DNA of 20,474 nucleotides from contig JANQEY010000003.1 of the NCBI GenBank assembly GCA_028278125.1, positions 1 through 20,474 on the forward strand. Direction: 5' to 3'. Positions 14,205 to 20,474 of the stretch are shown here, piece after piece. The stretch comes from a bacterium. GTDB taxonomy: Bacteria > Electryoneota > Electryoneia > Electryoneales > Electryoneaceae. The notes below the pieces were generated by a model. The model did not search any database. It had not been told where the DNA came from and worked only from the letters and a program-made list of their open reading frames with translations. Position numbers and translations under genes: made by a program. Positions within the stretch are counted from its first letter, which is position 1. Each line of letters begins with the position of its first letter.

Positions 14205-16934
14205 TTAGTCATTCAAATTAGCCTGCGCTGCCGCCAGCCTTGCTATTGGTACACGGAATGGGCTGCAGGAAACATAATCAAGACCAACTTTATGGAAGAA
14301 ATGAATTGAACTGGGATCACCACCATGCTCACCGCAGACTCCCAGGTGGAAGTGATCTTCCGGCTTCTTAACCTCTCGGGCTTTCTCGACCGCGACCTTC
14401 ACCAGGCCACCGATACCGGATTGGTCGATTGACTGGAAGGGATCGTCCGGGTAGATACCCAATTCGACGTAATGCGGCAAGAATGTTCCAGAATCGTCAC
14501 GGCTGAATCCGCAACCCATCTGGGTCAGGTCGTTTGTGCCGAAGCTGAAGAATTCAGCGTGCGCGGCAATCTCATCGGCGGTCATGGCAGCACGCGGTAC
14601 CTCGATCATGGTTCCGACCAGGTACGGCAGATTATCCAGACCTTTTTCCTTCTTAATATCTTCCGCGACACCATGCACGATCTTCGCCTGGTTCTCGAGC
14701 TCTTTCTCGTTTCCAACAAGTGGGATCATGATTTCAGGATGCACTTCTATTCCTTCCGCGGTCAGTTGTGCGGCCGCTTCCAGGATAGCACGTGCCTGCA
14801 TGGCGGTCACTTCCGGCATGGAGATACCGAGACGGCATCCACGGTGTCCAAGCATCGGGTTGAACTCATGAAGCTGTGTGATGCGGTCCTTGACATGAGC
14901 CGCATCTACACCGAGTTCTGCAGCTATCTCGCCGATCTTCTCATCGTCTTCCATCGGGGGAAGGAACTCGTGCAGTGGCGGATCCAGGGTACGGATAGTC
15001 ACGGCATATGGGCTCATCGCCTTCAGAATACCGTAGAAATCGTCACGCTGGAACGGCAACAGCTTTTCGAGTGCTTTTTCGCGCTGTTCGGTTGTGTCTG
15101 ACAGAATCATGGTACGCATTGCTTTGATCCGGTCTTCGCCGAAGAACATATGCTCAGTACGGGTCAGGCCGATACCCTTTGCACCGAACTTGCGGGCACG
15201 TTCTGCGTCGGCTGGATTATCAGCATTTGTACGCACGCCAAGACGTTTTGTCTTTTCAGCAATTACCATCAGCTGCTTGTACCATTCATTGCTATCCGGA
15301 TCGGCATCTGCCACCGGAAGTTTGTCCGCATAGACTACACCCTTGGAGCCGTTCAAGCTGATCCAGTCACCTTCCTTGTAAACTGTGCCATCGACAGTCA
15401 TCTGGCGATTCTTGTAGTCGATGTCCAGTTCGCTGCAACCGACGATACAGGTTTTGCCCCAACCACGGGCTACCAGGGCGGCGTGGGATGTCATACCACC
15501 GCGAGCTGTAAGGATACCCTTGGCAGCGCTCATACCATCAACATCTTCAGGGCTGGTCTCGAGACGGACGAGGATAAGCTGTTCATTCGAATCGGCTTTT
15601 GCCATGTTGTGGGCACGTTCAGCGTTAAATACGATCTTTCCAACTGCACCACCAGGACCTGCGGGGAGACCCTTGGCAATTTTAGTCGCAGTCTTTTCAG
15701 CCTGCGGATCGATCATCGGATGCAACAATTCATCGACCTGTTCCGGCTTTACACGCATCAGGGCGGTTTTCTCATCAATCATACCCTCTTCAAGCATATT
15801 GATGGCCATCCGGATGGCAGCCATACCGTTACGCTTGCCTGTACGTGTCTGCAGCATCCAGAGATGCCCTTTCTCGATCGTGAACTCAATGTCCTGCATG
15901 TCCCTGTAGTGATCTTCAAGGCGGTCACGAATTCCGACCAGCTGAGAATACAGTTCTGGTGATTTCTCATCAAGGCTCGGCAGCATATCGTTCTGACCCG
16001 GCTGCTTGCAATGTTGATTCAGGGCATTCGGGGTACGGAGACCTGCTACCACATCTTCACCCTGTGCATTTACCAGCCATTCACCGTAGAAATTGGGATC
16101 GCCTGTGGCGGGATCACGTGTGAATGCAACGCCTGTCGCGCTGTCATCGCCCATGTTCCCGAAGACCATGGTCTGGACATTAACGGCTGTTCCCCAGTCA
16201 TCAGGAAGGTTTTCAATGCGACGGTAGGCGATTGCACGCTTTCCGAACCAGGATTGGAATACGGCACCAATACCACCCCAGAGCTGTTCCCAGGGATCAT
16301 CCGGGAAGTCATTACCAAGAACTTCCTTCACTTTGGCTTTGAAATCTTCACAAAGCTGCTTCAGATCATCTGCCGGAATATCAGTGTCTTCCTTATAGCC
16401 TTTCGATTCTTTCAAATCATCCATCAGCTTATCTAGTTGTGGACGGATGGCATCTTCTTCATCTTCATATTCGATACCCGCAGCCTTTTCCATCACTACG
16501 TCAGAGTACATGGTAATTAGGCGGCGATAGGCATCATAGACAAAACGATCATCACCACTAAGCTTGATAATACCAGGAATAGTTGCGGAGCAAAGACCAA
16601 CATTCAGAACGGTTTCCATCATACCTGGCATGGACATTCTTGCGCCGGAACGGACGCTGACCAGAAGTGGATTATCCGGATCGCCAAATTTTTTGCCCAT
16701 TATGGCTTCTACTCCGGCCATTGCTTCCTTTGTCTGCTCCATGGCCTCTTCAGGAAGCTTGTTGCCATTTTCGAAGAATACAATGTTGGTTTCAGTCGTT
16801 AATGTAAATCCGGGGGGGACTGGAATATTCAGACTAACCATCTCAGCCAGGTTGGCACCCTTGCCACCGAGCAAATTTTTCATATCAGCTGAACCTTCGG
16901 CCTTTCCATCACCGAAAAAGTATACGTACTTCAC
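14205..16934 (-). CDS. ppdK: Pyruvate, phosphate dikinase
   Basis: PPDK interconverts pyruvate, ATP and phosphate with phosphoenolpyruvate, AMP and diphosphate, serving glycolysis or gluconeogenesis in the cytosol. The 909-residue length is usual for bacteria. The ATP-binding domain begins LLGGKGANLAEM (21-32). The swivelling phosphohistidine domain has GILTARGGMTSHAALVARG (473-491) with His484 as the phosphorylated residue and Thr482 at the regulatory site. The PEP/pyruvate TIM-barrel has GLTRTEHMFF (589-598), GHRGCRLGIS (696-705) and FFSFGTNDLTQM (795-806). GVCGEHGGDP (865-874) carries the catalytic Cys867. All residues are intact. The GTG start follows AAGGAGG (complement of 16939-16945) at a tight 4-nt spacing. 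It is probably monocistronic: a terminator hairpin follows it and a 323-nt gap precedes it. Confidence 0.98.
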   Translation of the reverse strand: MKYVYFFGDGKAEGSADMKNLLGGKGANLAEMVSLNIPVPPGFTLTTETNIVFFENGNKLPEEAMEQTKEAMAGVEAIMGKKFGDPDNPLLVSVRSGARMSMPGMMETVLNVGLCSATIPGIIKLSGDDRFVYDAYRRLITMYSDVVMEKAAGIEYEDEEDAIRPQLDKLMDDLKESKGYKEDTDIPADDLKQLCEDFKAKVKEVLGNDFPDDPWEQLWGGIGAVFQSWFGKRAIAYRRIENLPDDWGTAVNVQTMVFGNMGDDSATGVAFTRDPATGDPNFYGEWLVNAQGEDVVAGLRTPNALNQHCKQPGQNDMLPSLDEKSPELYSQLVGIRDRLEDHYRDMQDIEFTIEKGHLWMLQTRTGKRNGMAAIRMAINMLEEGMIDEKTALMRVKPEQVDELLHPMIDPQAEKTATKIAKGLPAGPGGAVGKIVFNAERAHNMAKADSNEQLILVRLETSPEDVDGMSAAKGILTARGGMTSHAALVARGWGKTCIVGCSELDIDYKNRQMTVDGTVYKEGDWISLNGSKGVVYADKLPVADADPDSNEWYKQLMVIAEKTKRLGVRTNADNPADAERARKFGAKGIGLTRTEHMFFGEDRIKAMRTMILSDTTEQREKALEKLLPFQRDDFYGILKAMSPYAVTIRTLDPPLHEFLPPMEDDEKIGEIAAELGVDAAHVKDRITQLHEFNPMLGHRGCRLGISMPEVTAMQARAILEAAAQLTAEGIEVHPEIMIPLVGNEKELENQAKIVHGVAEDIKKEKGLDNLPYLVGTMIEVPRAAMTADEIAAHAEFFSFGTNDLTQMGCGFSRDDSGTFLPHYVELGIYPDDPFQSIDQSGIGGLVKVAVEKAREVKKPEDHFHLGVCGEHGGDPSSIHFFHKVGLDYVSCSPFRVPIARLAAAQANLND

Positions 16935-17257
16935 AATTCCTCCTTGTTCTTCAATTTATTGTCTATTTTTTACAAATGTTTGACGATCTAAAATTCACGG
17001 TTTGGTGATTCATTAAATCAAGGTTCTGAATATCAACTTTTTTGTTCTCTAAAACAACTAACCAAATTCAATTATTTAGTTATTGCTAACTCTCAATTTG
17101 TCATAAAGTCACAACGTTTATATTATAATCGTGGTGTTGCGGAACTTTATATCAATGCTAATAAATATTTTAGTGTCAATTTCTGGAGAATAATCAATCA
17201 ATTTTGATTAAGGGCATATCATATTTTCTAAAACTTTGCTCCACGAGCAAAAAGTAT
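16935..17257. other. AT-rich upstream region of ppdK
   Basis: These 323 nt hold no gene. They contain the ppdK SD, the terminator of the upstream barrel gene at 17230-17251, and AT-rich sequence in between that should carry the ppdK promoter. On the minus strand a TATAAT occurs at 17127-17122, and a TTGACA at 17179-17174, but these two are not at promoter spacing from each other. I cannot name the promoter with confidence. Confidence 0.6.
17230..17251 (-). terminator. Rho-independent terminator of the hemA-nth-barrel unit
   Basis: On the minus strand TTTGCTC and GAGCAAA form a perfect 7-bp stem with a 3-nt loop, followed by GTTTTAG. It starts 6 nt after the barrel stop codon. The T-run is short (four). 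Confidence 0.6.
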
Positions 17258-18040
17258 CTAATTTTTTGATAAAAATGATCTAATAAACCCCAGCCTTCCC
17301 CAAAAAACGAAATGTTCATTATTTATATCGTCCATTGGAATAAAAGTAGCCGTAAAACCTGGTATAAACTCGACACCATTAAGATTAAATGCTGTGGAAA
17401 ATCCAAAGTTCACATCTGAAATACCGTCTTTCGCAACCCATTCCTGGTCCATATAACCGGTGCTGAAATATAGATCAAAAACTGTTCCCTCAACAGCCTC
17501 AACAGGTTGAACCAGTTCCACCAGGACATATACACCATCTCCGCCAACAGATTCTGGAATTCCGTTTTTAAATTCTGTTTTATTATAGTCATAGTAAACA
17601 GTTACAGTGGGAGTAAACGGTACCCTTGTAAATGATATTCCCGTAAATACTTCTGATGTTGTAGTCAATTCATCCGGCCATTTGTCGTGATTAAACCAGT
17701 TCAGGTGGAAATAACCGATTGTAAAATCAACAGGCCCAAAGGATCTTGTCCAGTCGATTGTAAGATCAAGCTCATCCCATTCGGCGTTATAAGTACTGTC
17801 AAGGTCACTACGTTTAGTAAGTGCCCATGACGCCCATGCATTGGCTGTAATTCCCAGTTTGTTAGCCTTGAAAGTAATTGCAGGCTGGAATGCAGGACTG
17901 CCGTTTAAGACGTTAAAACCACGCCACATGTAATCTGTGACAAATGATCCTTCTGCAATTATTTCCGCTTTTGAAGTACCGGGAAAAATTACCGCGACAC
18001 ACAAAATCAAAACTAAAAACATCCCTATCATCTTTTTCAT
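17258..18040 (-). CDS. TorF/Gcw_chp-like putative outer-membrane porin
   Basis: This 260-residue secreted protein has a signal peptide, residues 1-25 (MKKMIGMFLVLILCVAVIFPG..SKA, cleaved before EIIAEG). The mature start FVTDYMWRGFNVLNGSPAFQPAITF resembles the opening strand of TorF-type putative porins (Gcw_chp), with the D-Y-x-W-R-G core. Further alternating strands follow: GITANAWASWAL, ELDLTIDWTRSF, FTIGYFHLNWF, TVTVYYDYN, DGVYVLVEL, TVFDLYFSTGYM, DVNFGFSTAF and EFIPGFTATFIP. It lies 4 nt after the endonuclease stop, with GGAAGAG upstream of its ATG, so it is probably cotranscribed with hemA and nth. Its substrate is unknown. The family assignment rests on pattern recall. Confidence 0.65.
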   Translation of the reverse strand: MKKMIGMFLVLILCVAVIFPGTSKAEIIAEGSFVTDYMWRGFNVLNGSPAFQPAITFKANKLGITANAWASWALTKRSDLDSTYNAEWDELDLTIDWTRSFGPVDFTIGYFHLNWFNHDKWPDELTTTSEVFTGISFTRVPFTPTVTVYYDYNKTEFKNGIPESVGGDGVYVLVELVQPVEAVEGTVFDLYFSTGYMDQEWVAKDGISDVNFGFSTAFNLNGVEFIPGFTATFIPMDDINNEHFVFWGRLGFIRSFLSKN

Positions 18041-18044
18041 CGAA

Positions 18045-18752
18045 CTATTTCTCTTCCTTCAAGTTGTGGTAATAATAACACTCATCCTGTATGAAACATT
18101 CATGACACTTTGGTTTTCGCGCGTGGCAGGTTTTCCGTCCAAAAAAGATCAGATGGAGATGAAACTGGTATGACTTACCTGCAGGTACTCTATTTCGCAT
18201 TGCATTAAAAGTTTTAACCGCGTCAAAATTATCCGGTACAAAACCCAGTCTTTTGCATAAACGGTGGACATGTGTGTCCACCGGGAAAACATCAACTCCG
18301 AGGTTAAACGCCAGGACAACTGAAAGTGTTTTAGGTCCAATTCCCTTAAGATGTCCGATTTCAGCAAGTGCCTGGTCAAAATCCATCTCTTTAAGAAAAT
18401 CCGCTTTATAATCCCCACGGGTGTTCTTCAGGTATTCCAGCAGTGCCTGGATCCTGGACGCCTTCTGTTTGTTTAACCCGGCAGTACGGATAGCTTGCGC
18501 TACATCATCAACCGGTGCTTCATGTACCTCTTTCCAGGTTCTGTATTTCGTTCGTAATTCCGTGTATGCCTTGTCCCGGTTATTATCATTTGTATTCTGG
18601 GATAAGATTGTATTTATCAACCCTGAGAGTGGATAACTTCTTTTAGTAAAATGGAGGGCACCTTTTTCACTCTCAAATCTACTGACAATCCGTTTAACCT
18701 TGGATTGGAGAGTCTTCTCTGAGACACTGGCGGGGTCGACCGGTTTTTTCAT
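18045..18752 (-). CDS. Endonuclease III-family (Nth-like) DNA glycosylase with 4Fe-4S cluster
   Basis: This 235-residue base excision repair enzyme should remove damaged bases, usually oxidised pyrimidines, and cut the abasic site by beta-elimination. The helix-hairpin-helix is LKGIGPKTLSVVL (135-147) with catalytic Lys141, followed by FPVDTHVHRL (156-165) with catalytic Asp159. Four cysteines, C209-x6-C216-x2-C219-x5-C225, match the iron-sulfur cluster loop. The early motif LSQNTNDNNRDKAY (50-63) differs from the classical LSAQTTD of E. coli Nth and suggests a separate subfamily, so substrate range may differ. Its ATG overlaps the hemA stop as ATGA, with an AGAGGG site in the end of hemA, so translation is coupled. 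A barrel gene follows after 4 nt. I leave the symbol empty because of the subfamily question. Confidence 0.92.
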   Translation of the reverse strand: MKKPVDPASVSEKTLQSKVKRIVSRFESEKGALHFTKRSYPLSGLINTILSQNTNDNNRDKAYTELRTKYRTWKEVHEAPVDDVAQAIRTAGLNKQKASRIQALLEYLKNTRGDYKADFLKEMDFDQALAEIGHLKGIGPKTLSVVLAFNLGVDVFPVDTHVHRLCKRLGFVPDNFDAVKTFNAMRNRVPAGKSYQFHLHLIFFGRKTCHARKPKCHECFIQDECYYYHNLKEEK

Positions 18753-20062
18753 TTATCGCCCTCTTCCCCGCTTTCCTTCCTACCATATTTTACCCCATTC
18801 TCAGGAAGCGCCGGGACAAAGGTTATTTCGATACCCGGTTTTTCTGTTGCGGCGGGATCAGAACGAACTACGAGATGGTCACCGATATCGCCAGGTTCGA
18901 AGTTACGTTTCGCAATCTTGAGGAATCTCTTGATCAGTGAGTGGGCAAAAGCATCGAGTGCCTTTGTTTCACTTTTATGAAAACTTGGAAGAAACCTTTC
19001 GAGTTCCTCATCTGCAGCCTTGTGCAGCTCTTTCTTCACGCCTTCAATACCGCCGACAAAATGTTCTCCCCGCAGCCATTCGAGGAACTCATCAACCTGC
19101 TGTTCAATAATTTCCTGTGCCTGTGGAAGTTGATCACATTTTCGCTCTGATTCTTTATCGATCAGGTATTTTAAATCCTGGAGATCGGTAATTGTAACGC
19201 CATCTATTTCTTCACCGGGGAATTCGACATCTCTTGGTACGGCAAGATCAATAACCTGCATCGGTTTACCGGATTTACGCTGCTTCAGCATTTCCCTGGA
19301 GATTACCGGTTCCTGCGCTGAAGTGGCTGTAAAAACAAGGTCGGCATTATTAAGCTGATCCTGCAGCGTTGACCAGGGTGCTGAGGATGCTTTATGCCCC
19401 TTTGCCAGCTTGGTGGCGGCAATATCAGTCCGATTAACAATGACGGTTTCTATATTCCTGCGCCTCAATGCGCTAAGAATTATTTCCGAAGTTTCATTGG
19501 CTCCGATGACTAGTGCTTTCCCCGGATTTGAATCCTGGTCGAGAACCATTTTTACAGCCGCACCGGGAATACTTTTCGGGCCGCTGCCGATAATTGTTTC
19601 GCTCCTGATTCTTTTTGAAACTCGGAAAGCGTGATGGAACAGCTTATGTAGGGTTTTTCCCGGACCACCAAATGCACAGGATGTGCTGTAGGCGTCTTTC
19701 ACCTGTCCACGGATCTGTTCTTCGCCGAGAACGAGTGAATCAATTCCGGATGTTACACGAAACAGATGCCGTGCAGCACCGGCACCAACATGTCGATAGG
19801 CAAGGTTAAGGATACGTTCCGGTTCTTCCACTCCCCAGGCACGGTAAAATTCTACGACTTCCAGACCGTGGCGTCCTTTTGTACCATGGGCACGGTAAAA
19901 TTCCACCCTGTTGCATGAAGCCAGGATGATGGCCTCGTCAACACGTGTAATCCGTTTATACAACAGGACAGCTTCTCCAAGCTCCTGCCTGCTCAGCTGA
20001 AACGGTTCACGTTCCGTGAGGGTTGCGGTCTTATGACTGATACCGAAAACTGTTAAAACCAT
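18749..20062 (-). CDS. hemA: Glutamyl-tRNA reductase
   Basis: HemA reduces glutamyl-tRNA(Glu) with NADPH to glutamate-1-semialdehyde, the first step of the C5 route to tetrapyrroles in the cytosol. The 437 residues counted from ATG 20062 put the catalytic cysteine of ILASCNRVEFYRA at Cys50, exactly as in E. coli, and the conserved histidine at His99. TSGIDSLVLGEEQIRGQVKDAY (104-125) is the classical motif. The NADPH-binding segment is ALVIGANETSEI (183-194), followed by VIVNRT. The C-terminal dimerisation helices are rich in Glu, Lys and Leu. The longer frame beginning at TTG 20140 is rejected. The SD is weak. hemB, hemC and hemL are not in the window. It overlaps the nth gene by 4 nt. Whether the upstream rhodanese gene shares the transcript is unclear: the 177-nt gap holds a hairpin. 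Confidence 0.96.
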   Translation of the reverse strand: MVLTVFGISHKTATLTEREPFQLSRQELGEAVLLYKRITRVDEAIILASCNRVEFYRAHGTKGRHGLEVVEFYRAWGVEEPERILNLAYRHVGAGAARHLFRVTSGIDSLVLGEEQIRGQVKDAYSTSCAFGGPGKTLHKLFHHAFRVSKRIRSETIIGSGPKSIPGAAVKMVLDQDSNPGKALVIGANETSEIILSALRRRNIETVIVNRTDIAATKLAKGHKASSAPWSTLQDQLNNADLVFTATSAQEPVISREMLKQRKSGKPMQVIDLAVPRDVEFPGEEIDGVTITDLQDLKYLIDKESERKCDQLPQAQEIIEQQVDEFLEWLRGEHFVGGIEGVKKELHKAADEELERFLPSFHKSETKALDAFAHSLIKRFLKIAKRNFEPGDIGDHLVVRSDPAATEKPGIEITFVPALPENGVKYGRKESGEEGDK

Positions 20063-20171
20063 ACTTAACTCGTATCCATTCCAACGCTTTTGTCTGGAAG
20101 CCTTGGAAAATAAAGGATCATTGTATCTCAGGCAAGACAAATGGGCCTACCCCGTAGCCGATTTGAGTCAT

Positions 20172-20202
20172 AAATCCGGAATTCATTAGCGAATCCGGAT
20201 TT
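20172..20202. other. Hairpin between rhodanese gene and hemA
   Basis: AAATCCGG and CCGGATTT pair (8 bp), and ATTC with GAAT adds 4 bp after one bulged A, with a 6-nt loop. In the minus direction a short TTTA follows, so it could weakly terminate the rhodanese gene 38 nt after its stop; otherwise it may be a repeat or a binding site. Confidence 0.4.
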
Positions 20203-20239
20203 TGACTTTCTTAAATAATCAAAGCTCTCATCGATAAAA

Positions 20240-20474
20240 TCAACTGAATGTTATACCACCGGCGATATACTTTGCGTTTATTCCTTTTGCCCTAAGCATA
20301 ACAGTTGCTTCGTAACTTCGTGGTCCCCTGGCGCAAAGCAGGACAACATTCTCACGGGGTAAATCATCAATTCTTGAAAGTAACTGACGGTATTCAATAT
20401 CCAGCAATGTCCCATTTATATCGGGACGTTCCCAGCCAGCAGATTCTTCCTCGTTCATCATATTCACAATCGTC
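20240..20474 (-). CDS. C-terminal rhodanese domain of a longer protein (5' part cut by window edge)
   Basis: The frame is open to the window end, so only the last 77 residues are seen. The domain has the active-site loop CARGPRS (pattern CxxGxRS, the Cys being the persulfide carrier) and ends YIAGGITFS, a normal rhodanese C-terminus. The variant GPRSYEA resembles the rhodanese tail of FAD-dependent pyridine nucleotide-disulfide oxidoreductases, where a persulfide or CoA-disulfide is handled. A stand-alone rhodanese or another fusion is also possible, as the N-terminal part cannot be seen. A short acidic stretch (NEEESAGWERPD) precedes the domain. It lies 177 nt upstream of hemA on the same strand. 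Confidence 0.7.
   Translation of the reverse strand, partial: TIVNMMNEEESAGWERPDINGTLLDIEYRQLLSRIDDLPRENVVLLCARGPRSYEATVMLRAKGINAKYIAGGITFS

Noticed and set aside
14472..15101. 209-codon open frame on the + strand
   Set aside because: Also antisense to the conserved PEP-binding domain of ppdK, with no independent support.
15150..15962. 270-codon open frame on the + strand
   Set aside because: It lies wholly antisense to ppdK, has no SD, and its translation has no recognisable domain; it is a by-product of ppdK codon use.
17122..17179. sigma70-type promoter for ppdK from TATAAT (17127-17122) and TTGACA (17179-17174)
   Set aside because: The gap between the two boxes is 46 nt, far from 16-18; neither has a good partner.
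20063..20140. N-terminal extension of hemA from TTG 20140
   Set aside because: It would shift the catalytic cysteine away from position 50; the sequence before ATG 20062 does not match the family.

Overview
The window looks like a chromosomal segment of a Gram-negative, didermic bacterium of moderate GC, most likely from the Fibrobacteres-Chlorobi-Bacteroidetes (FCB) superphylum or a neighbouring candidate phylum. Four observations point there: a large DUF2723/TPR membrane protein with the NGDNDTFPLWY motif, a DUF4837-type lipoprotein, three small proteins with signal peptides and outer-membrane barrel character, and ordinary housekeeping genes (purE, accA, ppdK, hemA). Clear Shine-Dalgarno sites and frequent GTG/TTG starts argue against a typical Bacteroidetes genome, where SD sites are usually lacking. 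The phylum cannot be fixed from the sequence alone.

Layout. 1-317 has no gene and is packed with short dispersed-repeat-like modules with hairpins. 318-2159 (-) is a secreted M28 aminopeptidase with PA and PDZ domains. It diverges, across a gap holding a 19-nt palindrome, from a + strand series at 2353-14115: DUF2723/TPR membrane protein, GT2 glycosyltransferase, outer-membrane barrel protein, terminator, promoter, DUF4837 lipoprotein, purE, RmlD-like reductase, polyprenol-phosphate-mannose synthase-like GT2, a GT2 fused to a membrane/Rossmann module, accA, terminator and a second small outer-membrane protein. A hairpin at 14150-14186 separates this from the convergent - strand block: ppdK, a 323-nt AT-rich gap, a third outer-membrane protein, an endonuclease III-type glycosylase and hemA. 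The window ends inside the 3' part of a rhodanese-domain gene.

How the genes fit together. The + strand series is enriched in envelope glycan functions. A soluble Dpm1-like enzyme would make polyprenyl-phosphate-mannose. The DUF2723 protein, distantly related to protein O-mannosyltransferases, could use that lipid-linked sugar outside the cytoplasmic membrane. Two GT2 enzymes and an RmlD-like reductase would build or modify other sugars. The most unusual protein is the GT2 at 10599-12248: its C-terminal half resembles the four-helix membrane plus Rossmann module of WbaP-type polyprenyl glycosylphosphotransferases, but the catalytic sugar-phosphate transferase domain is absent. The - strand block is housekeeping: pyruvate/PEP interconversion, base excision repair and the first step of C5 tetrapyrrole synthesis. 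hemA and nth overlap by 4 nt and are followed 4 nt later by the barrel gene.

I saw no tRNA, rRNA, CRISPR array, transposase, integrase or phage gene.
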